Of a DNA stretch of 64,000 bases, positions 43,301-56,049 are shown piece after piece. A program made the translations under genes and the position numbers. The DNA is from Archivesica marissinica (lineage: Eukaryota > Mollusca > Bivalvia > Venerida > Vesicomyidae): assembly GCA_014843695.1 (NCBI GenBank), contig CM026401.1, positions 25,729,376-25,793,375 of the forward strand. Direction: 5' to 3'. The notes under the pieces are model-generated. The model had not been told where the DNA came from, searched no databases, and saw only the letters and a list, made by a program, of their open reading frames with translations. Each line of letters begins with the position of its first letter. The stretch's first letter is position 1.

Positions 43301-44565
43301 GTCTACTCGTCCCTTGTTTTATACATACTGATATCGTCATTTCAGGTAGTCTACTCGTCCCTTGTTTTATGCATACTGGTATCGTCATTTCATGTAGTCT
43401 ACTCGTCCCTTGTTTTATACATACTGCTATCGTCAATTCAGTTAGTCTACTCGTCCCTTGTTTTATGCATACTGCTATCGTCTTTTCAGGTAGTCTACTC
43501 GTCCCTTGTTTTATACATACTGCTATCGTCATTCCAGGTAGTCTACTCGTCCCTTGTTCTATACATATTGGTATCGTCATTTCAGGTAGTCTACTCGTCC
43601 CTTGTTCTATACATACCGCTATCGTCATTTCAGGTAGTCTAATCGTCCCTTGTTATACGCATACCGCTATCGTCATTTCAGGTAGTCTACTCGTCCCTTG
43701 TTCTATACATACCAGTATGGTCATTTCAGGTAGTCTACTCGTCCCTTGTTCTTTGCATACCGGTATCGTCATTTCAGGTAGTCTACTCGTCCCTTGTTTT
43801 ATGCATATTGGTATCGTCAATTCAGGTAGTCTACTCGTCCCTTGTTCTATACATACCGCTATCGTCATTTCAGGTAGTCTACTTGTCCCTTGTTCTATAT
43901 ATACCGCTATCGTCATTTCAGGTTGTCTACTCGTCCCTTGTTCTATACATAATGCTATCGTCATTTCAGGTAGTCTACTCGTCCCTTGTATTATACATAC
44001 TGGTATCGTGAATTCATGTAGTCTACCCGTCCCTTGTTTTATACATACTGCTATCGTCAATTCAGGTAGTCAACTCGTCCCTTGTGTTATTCATACCGCT
44101 ATCGTCATTTCAGGTAGTCTACTTGTCCCTTGTTTTATACATACTGCTATCGTCAATTCAGGTAGTCTACTCGACCCTTGTTTTATACATACTGATATCG
44201 TCAGTTCAGGTAGTCTACTCGTCCCTTGTTTTATACATACCGCTATCGTCCATTCAGGTAGTCTACTCGTCCCTTTTTCTATACATACCGCTATCGTCAA
44301 TTCAGGTAGTCTACTCGTCCCTTGTTTTATACATACCGCTAACGTCAATTCAGGTAGTCTACTCGTCCCTTGTTTTATACATACTGATATCGTCAGTTCA
44401 GGTAGTCTACTCGTCCCTTGTTTTATACATACTGATATCGTCAGTTCAGGTAGTCTACTCGTCCCTTGTTTTATACATACCGCTATAGTCAATTCAGGTA
44501 GTCTACTCGTCCCTTGTTTTAAACATACCGCTATCGTCAATTCAGGTAGTCTACTCGTCCCTTGT

Positions 44566-44978
44566 GTGCTATGGTTTAGTCGTGTTTTTGTGCGCGGGAC
44601 ATTTTGGCAATTTTGATGTGTAAATCAGTGACTTCACTGGAAATATTTTTATATGTGATATCGGATATGATCAAGGACTAGCAATTTCCCGGAGAGGTGA
44701 TTTTTCAACATTATAAACAATAGTTTTACAACCCTCCAGTTTTACAAGTTTATTTGAAAATCCTGCTGTGCTACGCATCAGTAGTTCCACAGTAGTTTCA
44801 CACAAGAATAGTACTTTCACGCCCACCGCTCACGCTGAAATACCTGGCAACTACAGGGTGTCACAAAATGTATTCCATAATATGAGTATCACTCCAGCCT
44901 GCTCAGATAAAAACGTGTGTAGCTACATCGCCACTAGATTCATTGATACTAAGAAGGAAGTGATCTACTGACTCTACT
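44566..44978. other. Unique sequence, possibly the 5' part of a LINE
   Basis: After the 48-bp array stops there are about 410 bp of non-repetitive sequence before a decayed LINE ORF1. A 67-codon open frame (44768-44971) has no recognisable domain. By position this could be the 5' untranslated part of the LINE; nothing in the sequence proves that. Confidence 0.35.
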
Positions 44979-45653
44979 ATGTCTCAACCAATCAATCTAG
45001 ACGATACTTCGTTGCAAATGCTTGCAGATATGCTGCAATCCACCTTTGAGTCCTAGCTTGGTGACATGGTCTCAACTATTGTTACAAACGTGCTCGATAG
45101 TAGCCACAACAAATTAACAACACTCCAAACTGAGAATGCTAAGACCGTGTCAACAAACTGGAACAGCGTGTCGAGCTACTTGAGATGCAAGAAGAGGTTT
45201 CAAGTATGTAGCCTACAGCAGGCATAACTGTTTACATCTGTCTGTCATCAAGGAAAGGGACGATATTCTCAAGCGTTTATCAACTGAGATTAAGGCAGAT
45301 ATCGACATTGACAACATGAGACTTGGGGGGTCAGGGTATCTTCTAATGCGCACGATTATGGATCAAATAAGCAATCAGCAACACGTCCAGGGGACATTAT
45401 AGTTAAATTTGCATCACACAGCATGAGGCAGATCGTATTTACTAGGCGTTCAGAGCTGAAGAAGTCCAAGATATTTGAACGGTTTGAGGAGCTTACCAGG
45501 AAACGTGGTGAAGTGTTTTATCATGCCATACTTTTTGTGAGGAATTCCCGTGTTCAGTCAGCATGGACATTAAATGGTGTCATCTTGGTGAATGATAACA
45601 AACATGTAGTGCATAGGTGTGAGTGTATGGGTGACTTATCAAAGTTTAAATAA
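44979..45653 (+). pseudogene. Decayed L1-like LINE ORF1 (nucleic-acid-binding protein)
   Basis: Joining frames by eye gives the layout of an L1-type ORF1 protein, which coats LINE RNA. ATG at 44979 opens a short N-terminal part that meets TAG at 45054. A coiled-coil-like stretch NKLEQRVELLEMQEE is in a second frame from 45152. YSRHNCLHLSVIKERDD, resembling the start of the RRM-like domain (usually YSRR-N-CL), is in a third frame from 45214. From 45336 the first frame returns with RPGDIIVKF (about 45384) and then a basic helical C-terminal part through WTLNGVILVNDN to TAA at 45651. Frameshifts lie near 45140, 45205 and 45330. No ORF2 (endonuclease or reverse transcriptase) follows; the next recognisable element is a 40-bp array. 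It is a dead copy. Confidence 0.7.
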
Positions 45654-45767
45654 TCAAGAGACCATACTTTTGGAGCTGTACTGTATACAGCCAATATTAC
45701 ATTGACCTAAAGCAGATATTTATATAAACATTGTTTATGTGTTAAATGCAGACACTGTATGGCTATT

Positions 45768-46405
45768 CTGATTGTAGTATAGCAATGTGTCTATATAACG
45801 GGTAACGCTGATTGTAGTATAGCAATGTGTCTATATAACGGGTAAAGCTGATTGTAGTATAGCAATGTGTCTATATAACGGGTAAAGCTGGTTGTAGTAT
45901 AGCAATGTGTCTATATAACGGGTAAAGCTGATTGTAGTATAGCAATGTGTCTATATAACGGGTAAAGCTGATTGTAGTATAGCAATGTGTCTATATAACG
46001 GGTAAAGCTGATTGTAGTATAGCAATGTGTCTATATAACGGGTAAAGCTGATTGTAGTATAGCAATGTGTCTATATAACGGGTAAAGCTGATTGTAGTAT
46101 AGCAATGTGTCTATATAAGGGTAAAGCTGATTGTAGTATAGCAATGTGTCTATATAACGGGTAAAGCTGATTGTAGTATAGCATGTGTCTATATAAGGGT
46201 AACTGCTTGTAGTATAGCAATGGTCTATATAAAAACGGGGCTAAGCTGATTGAGTTAGCAATGTGTCTATATACCGGGGTAAAGCTGATTGTAGTATAGC
46301 AATGTGGCTATATAAAACGGGTAAAGTGATTGTCGATAGGCAATGTGTCTATATAACGGGTAAAGCTGATTGTAGTATAGCAATGTGTCTATATAACGGG
46401 TAAAG
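45768..46405. repeat. 40-bp tandem array, about 16 copies
   Basis: A clean unit is 45848-45887, with core AGCAATGTGTCTATATAACG. The first ten or so units are nearly identical. Between about 46110 and 46345 units carry frequent small indels (AAGGGTAAAG, AAAAACGGGGCTAAG, GTCGATAGGCAATG), and then two clean units follow. The central indel cluster looks like consensus error or slippage. The array lies about 115 bp past the LINE ORF1 remnant, so it could have grown from LINE 3' sequence, but no direct match shows that. Confidence 0.93.
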
Positions 46406-47395
46406 CTGTTAATTATATGTTTAGTATATTGGACTTTTGCATCTTAGATCTAGTCATATTTTTTTTATTAGAATATACTCTATATATCTTGTATGCGGAT
46501 ATATGTAAAGTGTATATATCAAATGACAATTCAGATTGTAATATAGCAAGTTGCCAATCTAAGGCCAAAGGTGTTGATGTTTTGTTTCTCAGGCCATTGT
46601 TTCATAATCATTATTATCACAAGAACAAGACTTTCATCAGAGGCAGTTCTGCTACAGTATCAGATTATAATATAATACATTGCAATTAACTGCTATATTT
46701 CTTCTGTGCACCATTTTCCTGTCAAATGTAATGTCTTATTAACGGGTATCCTTGAACAATTGACACAGTTCACACAACTTGTATCAATAAAAATAGAGAC
46801 TAAATATTAACTTATTTGGCCTAACTTGTAAAACGAATGATATTACTTACGTTTTCAGTATGCCGGGCAATTTTCGCTTAAATCTAGCCATATTTCGCTA
46901 TTGAAATGTCTCAATCTCGTAAACGGACATATGTAATGAAACATTTACTTGGTATTAGCTAAGAAAAATGTAGTGTACATTGTTCAAGCAAGCGTATCTG
47001 GATTTAATTGTTTAACTGTATGTCTATGCTAGTTTTGTTTCCTTGCTTGTTATTACTACTGAGGGTCTTCTGTTGTTGTGTTGTGTTTTTATTTGTTTTG
47101 TTTTATTTTCCTGTTTTAGTGGTTAGTTAATAATCTGAATATCTTCTAAAACAAAAGGAGCCCTAATTTGTTGTCGAATACTCAAGTGCAAATATCTAAG
47201 CATAAATTGATAAGTACCATAAGTAATATACTATACTGTAAGTAATATACAGTAAACTACTTGATAGGAACAATATACGAATACCTTAGACTTAACGTAG
47301 ATTTATCGTAGTATGCAATCTCTTTCAGGGACCATGTTGTTATAATTATGAAGTTTCAGATACATGATTCTCTATTAATATGTTAGGGTATAACA
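46406..47395. other. AT-rich unique sequence, no gene recognised
   Basis: About 1 kb of AT-rich, non-repetitive DNA ends at the second assembly gap. A 90-codon open frame at 46417-46689 is hydrophobic at its start and then rich in N, H and K. It matches no domain I recognise. A short direct repeat of GTAAGTAATATA occurs near 47220-47255. Confidence 0.5.
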
Positions 47396-48395
47396 NNNNN
47401 NNNNNNNNNNNNNNNNNNNNNNNNNNNNNNNNNNNNNNNNNNNNNNNNNNNNNNNNNNNNNNNNNNNNNNNNNNNNNNNNNNNNNNNNNNNNNNNNNNNN
47501 NNNNNNNNNNNNNNNNNNNNNNNNNNNNNNNNNNNNNNNNNNNNNNNNNNNNNNNNNNNNNNNNNNNNNNNNNNNNNNNNNNNNNNNNNNNNNNNNNNNN
47601 NNNNNNNNNNNNNNNNNNNNNNNNNNNNNNNNNNNNNNNNNNNNNNNNNNNNNNNNNNNNNNNNNNNNNNNNNNNNNNNNNNNNNNNNNNNNNNNNNNNN
47701 NNNNNNNNNNNNNNNNNNNNNNNNNNNNNNNNNNNNNNNNNNNNNNNNNNNNNNNNNNNNNNNNNNNNNNNNNNNNNNNNNNNNNNNNNNNNNNNNNNNN
47801 NNNNNNNNNNNNNNNNNNNNNNNNNNNNNNNNNNNNNNNNNNNNNNNNNNNNNNNNNNNNNNNNNNNNNNNNNNNNNNNNNNNNNNNNNNNNNNNNNNNN
47901 NNNNNNNNNNNNNNNNNNNNNNNNNNNNNNNNNNNNNNNNNNNNNNNNNNNNNNNNNNNNNNNNNNNNNNNNNNNNNNNNNNNNNNNNNNNNNNNNNNNN
48001 NNNNNNNNNNNNNNNNNNNNNNNNNNNNNNNNNNNNNNNNNNNNNNNNNNNNNNNNNNNNNNNNNNNNNNNNNNNNNNNNNNNNNNNNNNNNNNNNNNNN
48101 NNNNNNNNNNNNNNNNNNNNNNNNNNNNNNNNNNNNNNNNNNNNNNNNNNNNNNNNNNNNNNNNNNNNNNNNNNNNNNNNNNNNNNNNNNNNNNNNNNNN
48201 NNNNNNNNNNNNNNNNNNNNNNNNNNNNNNNNNNNNNNNNNNNNNNNNNNNNNNNNNNNNNNNNNNNNNNNNNNNNNNNNNNNNNNNNNNNNNNNNNNNN
48301 NNNNNNNNNNNNNNNNNNNNNNNNNNNNNNNNNNNNNNNNNNNNNNNNNNNNNNNNNNNNNNNNNNNNNNNNNNNNNNNNNNNNNNNNNNNNNNN
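47396..48395. other. Assembly gap of exactly 1000 N
   Basis: A second 1000-N placeholder separates unique sequence from the 30-bp array, which begins immediately after it. The left end of the 30-bp array is therefore not seen, and its true length is unknown. Confidence 0.99.
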
Positions 48396-51300
48396 ATACA
48401 GACAAGTGTGCAGGGCGAGACACTTATACAGACAAGTGTGCATGTACCAACACTTATACAGACAAGTGTGCATGTACCAACACTTATACAGACAAGTGTG
48501 CATGGCGAGACACTTATACAGACAAGTGTGCATGGCGAGACACTTATACAGACAAGTGTGCATGGCGAGACACTTATACAGACAAGTGTGCATGTACCAA
48601 CACTTATACAGACAAGTGTGCATGTACCAACACTTATACAGACAAGTGTGCATGGCGAGACACTTATACAGACAAGTGTGCATGTACCAACACTTATACA
48701 GACAAGTGTGCATGTACCAACACTTATACAGACAAGTGTGCATGTACCAACACTTATACAGACAAGTGTGCATGTACCAACACTTATACAGACAAGTGTG
48801 CATGTACCAACACTTATACAGACAAGTGTGCATGGCGAGACACTTATACAGACAAGTGTGCATGGCGAGACACTTATACAGACAAGTGTGCATGTACCAA
48901 CACTTATACAGACAAGTGTGCATGTACCAACACTTATACAGACAAGTGTGCATGTACCAACACTTATACAGACAAGTGTGCATGGCGAGACACTTATACA
49001 GACAAGTGTGCATGTACCAACACTTATACAGACAAGTGTGCATGCGAGACACTTATACAGACAAGTGTGCATGTACCAACACTTATACAGACAAGTGTGC
49101 ATGTACCAACACTTATACAGACAAGTGTGCATGGCGAGACACTTATACAGACAAGTGTGCATGTACCAACACTTATACAGACAAGTGTGCATGTACCAAC
49201 ACTTATACAGACAAGTGTGCATGGCGAGACACTTATACAGACAAGTGTGCATGTACCAACACTTATACAGACAAGTGTGCATGTACCAACACTTATACAG
49301 ACAAGTGTGCATGTACCAACACTTATACAGACAAGTGTGCATGTACCAACACTTATACAGACAAGTGTGCATGGCGAGACACTTATACAGACAAGTGTGC
49401 ATGGCGAGACACTTATACAGACAAGTGTGCATGTACCAACACTTATACAGACAAGTGTGCATGTACCAACACTTATACAGACAAGTGTGCATGGCGAGAC
49501 ACTTATACAGACAAGTGTGCATGTACCAACACTTATACAGACATGTGCATGGCCAACACTTATACAGACAAGTGTGCATGGCGAGACACTTATACAGACA
49601 AGTGTGCATGGCGAGACACTTATACAGACAAGTGTGCATGTACCAACACTTATACAGACAAGTGTGCATGTACCAACACTTATACAGACAAGTGTGCATG
49701 GCGAGACACTTATACAGACAAGTGTGCAGGGCGAGACACTTATACAGACAAGTGTGCAGGCGAACACTTATACAGACAAGTGTGCAGGGCGAGACACTTA
49801 TACAGACAAGTGTGCATGGCGAGACACTTATACAGACAAGTGTGCATGTACCAACACTTATACAGACAAGTGTGCATGGCGAGACACTTATACAGACAAG
49901 TGTGCATGGCGAGACACTTATACAGACAAGTGTGCATGGCGAGACACTTATACAGACAAGTGTGCATGTACCAACACTTATACAGACAAGTGTGCATGTA
50001 CCAACACTTATACAGACAAGTGTGCATGGCGAGACACTTATACAGACAAGTGTGCATGTACGAACACTTATACAGACAAGTGTGCATGTACCAACACTTA
50101 TACAGACAAGTGTGCATCGAGACACTTATACAGACAAGTGTGCATGTACCAACACTTATACAGACAAGTGTGCATGTACCAACACTTATACAGACAAGTG
50201 TGCATGTACCAACACTTATACAGACAAGTGTGCATGTACCAACACTTATACAGACAAGTGTGCATGTACCAACACTTATACAGACAAGTGTGCATGGCGA
50301 GACACTTATACAGACAAGTGTGCATGGCGAGACACTTATACAGACAAGTGTGCATGTACCAACACTTATACAGACAAGTGTGCATGTACCAACACTTATA
50401 CAGACAGGTGTGCATGTACCAACACTTATACAGACAAGTGTGCAGGGCGAGACACTTATACAGACAAGTGTGCATGTACCAACACTTATACAGACAAGTG
50501 TGCATGGCGAGACACTTATACAGACAAGTGTGCATGTACCAACACTTATACAGACAAGTGTGCATGTACCAACACTTATACAGACAAGTGTGCATGTACC
50601 AACACTTATACAGACAAGTGTGCATGTACCAACACTTATACAGACAAGTGTGCATGTACCAACACTTATACAGACAAGTGTGCATGTACCAACACTTATA
50701 CAGACAAGTGTGCATGGCGAGACACTTATACAGACAAGTGTGCATGGCGAGACACTTATACAGACAAGTGTGCATGTACCAACACTTATACAGACAAGTG
50801 TGCATGTACCAACACTTATACAGACAAGTGTGCATGGCGAGACACTTATACAGACAAGTGTGCATGGCGAGACACTTATACAGACAAGTGTGCATGTACC
50901 AACACTTATACAGACAAGTGTGCATGTACCAACACTTATACAGACAAGTGTGCATGGCGAGACACTTATACAGACAAGTGTGCATGGCGAGACACTTATA
51001 CAGACAAGTGTGCATGTACCAACACTTATACAGACAAGTGTGCATGGCGAGACACTTATACAGACAAGTGTGCATGTACCAACACTTATACAGACAAGTG
51101 TGCATGTACCAACACTTATACAGACAAGTGTGCATGTACCAACACTTATACAGACAAGTGTGCATGGCGAGACACTTATACAGACAAGTGTGCATGTACC
51201 AACACTTATACAGACAAGTGTGCATGACGAACACTTATACAGACAAGTGTGCATGGCGAGACACTTATACAGACAAGTGTGCATGACCAACACTTATACA

Positions 51301-54300
51301 GACAAGTGTGCATGTACCAACACTTATACAGACAAGTGTGCATGTACCAACACTTATACAGACAAGTGTGCATGTACCAACACTTATACAGACAAGTGTG
51401 CATGGCGAGACACTTATACAGACAAGTGTGCATGTACCAACACTTATACAGACAAGTGTGCATGGCGAGACACTTATACAGACAAGTGTGCATGGCGAGA
51501 CACTTATACAGACAAGTGTGCATGGCGAGACACTTATACAGACAAGTGTGCATGTACCAACACTTATACAGACAAGTGTGCATGTACCAACACTTATACA
51601 GACAAGTGTGCATGGCGAGACACTTATACAGACAAGTGTGCATGTACCAACACTTATACAGACAAGTGTGCATGTACCAACACTTATACAGACAAGTGTG
51701 CATGGCGAGACACTTATACAGACAAGTGTGCATGTACCAACACTTATACAGACAAGTGTGCATGTACCAACACTTATACAGACAAGTGTGCATGTACCAA
51801 CACTTATACAGACAAGTGTGCATGTACCAACACTTATACAGACAAGTGTGCATGTACCAACACTTATACAGACAAGTGTGCATGGCGAGACACTTATACA
51901 GACAAGTGTGCATGGCGAGACACTTATACAGACAAGTGTGCATGTACCAACACTTATACAGACAAGTGTGCATGTACCAACACTTATACAGACAGGTGTG
52001 CATGTACCAACACTTATACAGACAAGTGTGCAGGGCGAGACACTTATACAGACAAGTGTGCATGTACCAACACTTATACAGACAAGTGTGCATGGCGAGA
52101 CACTTATACAGACAAGTGTGCATGTACCAACACTTATACAGACAAGTGTGCATGTACCAACACTTATACAGACAAGTGTGCATGGCGAGACACTTATACA
52201 GACAAGTGTGCATGTACCAACACTTATACAGACAAGTGTGCATGTACCAACACTTATACAGACAAGTGTGCATGTACCAACACTTATACAGACAAGTGTG
52301 CATGGCGAGACACTTATACAGACAAGTGTGCATGGCGAGACACTTATACAGACAAGTGTGCATGTACCAACACTTATACAGACAAGTGTGCATGTACCAA
52401 CACTTATACAGACAAGTGTGCATGGCGAGACACTTATACAGACAAGTGTGCATGGCGAGACACTTATACAGACAAGTGTGCATGTACCAACACTTATACA
52501 GACAAGTGTGCATGGCGAGACACTTATACAGACAAGTGTGCATGTACCAACACTTATACAGACAAGTGTGCATGTACCAACACTTATACAGACAGGTGTG
52601 CATGGCCAGACACTTATACAGACAAGTGTGCATGGCGAGACACTTATACAGACAAGTGTGCATGGCGAGACACTTATACAGACAAGTGTGCATGTACCAA
52701 CACTTATACAGACAAGTGTGCATGTACCAACACTTATACAGACAAGTGTGCATGGCGAGACACTTATACAGACAAGTGTGCAGGGCGAGACACTTATACA
52801 GACAAGTGTGCAGGGCGAGACACTTATACAGACAAGTGTGCATGGCGAGACACTTATACAGACAAGTGTGCATGGCTAGACACTTATACAGACAAGTGTG
52901 CATGTACCACACTTATACAGACAAGTGCATGGCGAGACACTTATACAGACAAGTGTGCATGGCGAGACACTTATACAGACAAGTGTGCATGTACCAACAC
53001 TTATACAGACAAGTGTGCATGTACCAACACTTATACAGACAAGTGTGCATGGCGAGACACTTATACAGACAAGTGTGCATGGCGAGACACTTATACAGAC
53101 AAGTGTGCATGGCGAGACACTTATACAGACAAGTGTGCATGTACCAACACTTATACAGACAAGTGTGCATGGCGAGACACTTATACAGACAAGTGTGCAT
53201 GGCGAGACACTTATACAGACAAGTGTGCATGTACCAACACTTATACAGACAAGTGTGCATGTACCAACACTTATACAGACAAGTGTGCATGTACCAACAC
53301 TTATACAGACAAGTGTGCATGTACCAACACTTATACAGACAAGTGTGCATGGCGAGACACTTATACAGACAAGTGTGCATGTACCAACACTTATACAGAC
53401 AAGTGTGCATGTACCAACACTTATACAGACAAGTGTGCATGTACCAACACTTATACAGACAAGTGTGCATGTACCAACACTTATACAGACAAGTGTGCAT
53501 GTACCAACACTTATACAGACAAGTGTGCATGTACCAACACTTATACAGACAAGTGTGCATGGCGAGACACTTATACAGACAAGTGTGCATGTACCAACAC
53601 TTATACAGACAAGTGTGCATGTACCAACACTTATACAGACAAGTGTGCATGTACCAACACTTATACAGACAAGTGTGCATGTACCAACACTTATACAGAC
53701 AAGTGTGCATGGCGAGACACTTATACAGACAAGTGTGCATGGCGAGACACTTATACAGACAAGTGTGCATGTACCAACACTTATACAGACAAGTGTGCAT
53801 GTACCAACACTTATACAGACAAGTGTGCATGGCGAGACACTTATACAGACAAGTGTGCATGGCGAGACACTTATACAGACAAGTGTGCATGGCGAGACAC
53901 TTATACAGACAAGTGTGCATGGCGAGACACTTATACAGACAAGTGTGCATGTACCAACACTTATACAGACAAGTGTGCATGTACCAACACTTATACAGAC
54001 AAGTGTGCATGGCGAGACACTTATACAGACAAGTGTGCATGGCGAGACACTTATACAGACAAGTGTGCATGGCGAGACACTTATACAGACAAGTGTGCAT
54101 GTACCAACACTTATACAGACAAGTGTGCATGTACCAACACTTATACAGACAAGTGTGCATGTACCAACACTTATACAGACAAGTGTGCATGGCGAGACAC
54201 TTATACAGACAAGTGTGCATGGCGAGCACTTATACAGACAAGTGTGCATGGCGAGACACTTATACAGACAAGTGTGCATGTACCAACACTTATACAGACA

Positions 54301-55968
54301 AGTGTGCATGTACCAACACTTATACAGACAAGTGTGCATGTACCAACACTTATACAGACAAGTGTGCATGGCGAGACACTTATACAGACAAGTGTGCATG
54401 TACCAACACTTATACAGACAAGTGTGCATGTACCAACACTTATACAGACAAGTGTGCATGTACCAACACTTATACAGACAAGTGTGCATGTACCAACACT
54501 TATACAGACAAGTGTGCATGGCGAGACACTTATACAGACAAGTGTGCATGGCGAGACACTTATACAGACAAGTGTGCATGGCGAGACACTTATACAGACA
54601 AGTGTGCATGTACCAACACTTATACAGACAAGTGTGCATGTACCAACACTTATACAGACAAGTGTGCATGTACCAACACTTATACAGACAAGTGTGCATG
54701 GCGAGACACTTATACAGACAAGTGTGCATGGCGAGACACTTATACAGACAAGTGTGCATGGCGAGACACTTATACAGACAAGTGTGCATGTACGAACACT
54801 TATACAGACAAGTGTGCATGTACCAACACTTATACAGACAAGTGTGCATGTACCAACACTTATACAGACAAGTGTGCATGTACCAACACTTATACAGACA
54901 AGTGTGCATGTACCAACACTTATACAGACAAGTGTGCATGTACCAACACTTATACAGACAAGTGTGCATGTACCAACACTTATACAGACAAGTGTGCATG
55001 GCGAGACACTTATACAGACAAGTGTGCATGGCGAGACACTTATACAGACAAGTGTGCATGTACCAACACTTATACAGACAAGTGTGCATGTACCAACACT
55101 TATACAGACAAGTGTGCATGTACCAACACTTATACAGACAAGTGTGCATGTACGAACACTTATACAGACAAGTGTGCAGGCGAACACTTATACAGACAAG
55201 TGTGCATGTACCAACACTTATACAGACAAGTGTGCATGTACCAACACTTATACAGACAAGTGTGCATGTACCAACACTTATACAGACAAGTGTGCATGTA
55301 CCAACACTTATACAGACAAGTGTGCATGTACCAACACTTATACAGACAAGTGTGCATGGCGAGACACTTATACAGACAAGTGTGCATGGCGAGACACTTA
55401 TACAGACAAGTGTGCATGGCGAGACACTTATACAGACAAGTGTGCATGTACCAACACTTATACAGACAAGTGTGCATGTACCAACACTTATACAGACAAG
55501 TGTGCATGTACCAACACTTATACAGACAAGTGTGCATGTACGAACACTTATACAGACAAGTGTGCATGGCGAGACACTTATACAGACAAGTGTGCATGGC
55601 GAGACACTTATACAGACAAGTGTGCATGTACCAACACTTATACAGACAAGTGTGCATGTACCAACACTTATACAGACAAGTGTGCATGGCGAGACACTTA
55701 TACAGACAAGTGTGCATGGCGAGACACTTATACAGACAAGTGTGCATGGCGAGACACTTATACAGACAAGTGTGCATGGCGAGACACTTATACAGACAAG
55801 TGTGCATGTACCAACACTTATACAGACAAGTGTGCATGTACCAACACTTATACAGACAAGTGTGCATGGCGAGACACTTATACAGACAAGTGTGCATGGC
55901 GAGACACTTATACAGACAAGTGTGCATGGCGAGACACTTATACAGACAAGTGTGCATGGCGAGACACT
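48396..55968. repeat. 30-bp two-type minisatellite, about 252 copies
   Basis: Every unit shares CACTTATACAGACAAGTGTG and then ends in one of two 10-bp tails: CATGTACCAA (call it T, example 48421-48450) or CATGGCGAGA (call it G, example 48481-48510). Other changes are rare: CAGGGCGAGA, GACAGGTGTG and a few deletions such as those near 49045, 49543, 49760, 50116, 51225, 52910 and 55180. The shared part contains the inverted repeat CACTT/AAGTG around ATACAGAC, extendable by one pair to ACACTT/AAGTGT, so each single-stranded unit can form a small hairpin. No frame of the unit contains a stop on either strand, which explains the frames of up to thousands of codons; these are not genes. Confidence 0.97.
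50110..52150. repeat. Higher-order copies in the 30-bp array, offset about 1588 bp
   Basis: The unit order G, five T, two G, three T, then CAGGGCGAGA, T, G, T, T occurs at about 50110-50560 and 51697-52150. Both copies carry the same rare GACAGGTGTG change in the third of the three T units (50403 and 51991). The offset is 1588 bp. A related order without the rare change starts near 48641. Shared rare changes in the same position show common descent rather than chance order. Confidence 0.75.
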
Positions 55969-56049
55969 CTTTTGGGCTGTGGCCTTGTTTATTGCATTTT
56001 CATCTTTTCAATTTCTGAAGAAAATGTGGAGGCATGTGCCTACAACATT

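Larger units (their letters stand above)
25725..44565. repeat. 48-bp satellite array, about 390 copies
   Basis: A 48-bp unit repeats without major interruption; a clean example is 33191-33238, with core GGTAGTCTACTCGTCCCTTG. Common variants are TTGTTCTA/TTGTTTTA, ACATAC/GCATAC, CTGCTATCG/CCGCTATCG/CTGATATCG and GTCAATTC/GTCATTTC. Each unit has two CpGs (TATCGTC and CTCGTCC) that are kept in most copies. Because 48 is 16 codons and two plus frames and one minus frame lack stops, frames of up to about 1600 codons arise, repeating for example HTAIVNSGSLLVPCFI. Single-base indels switch between frames without ending them, which argues against coding. The left edge is the N gap; the right edge decays at 44565. 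Confidence 0.97.

Noticed and set aside
45768..46405. TATATAA in each 40-bp unit as promoters
   Set aside because: It is one short AT motif copied by tandem repetition, with no initiator context or downstream gene.
46417..46689. 90-codon open frame after the 40-bp array, considered as LINE ORF2 remnant
   Set aside because: No endonuclease or reverse transcriptase motif is visible, and the hydrophobic start is what AT-rich DNA gives by chance.
48396..55968. CRISPR-like array
   Set aside because: There are no unique spacers. The variable 10 bp has only two main states, units are contiguous, and the context is eukaryotic.
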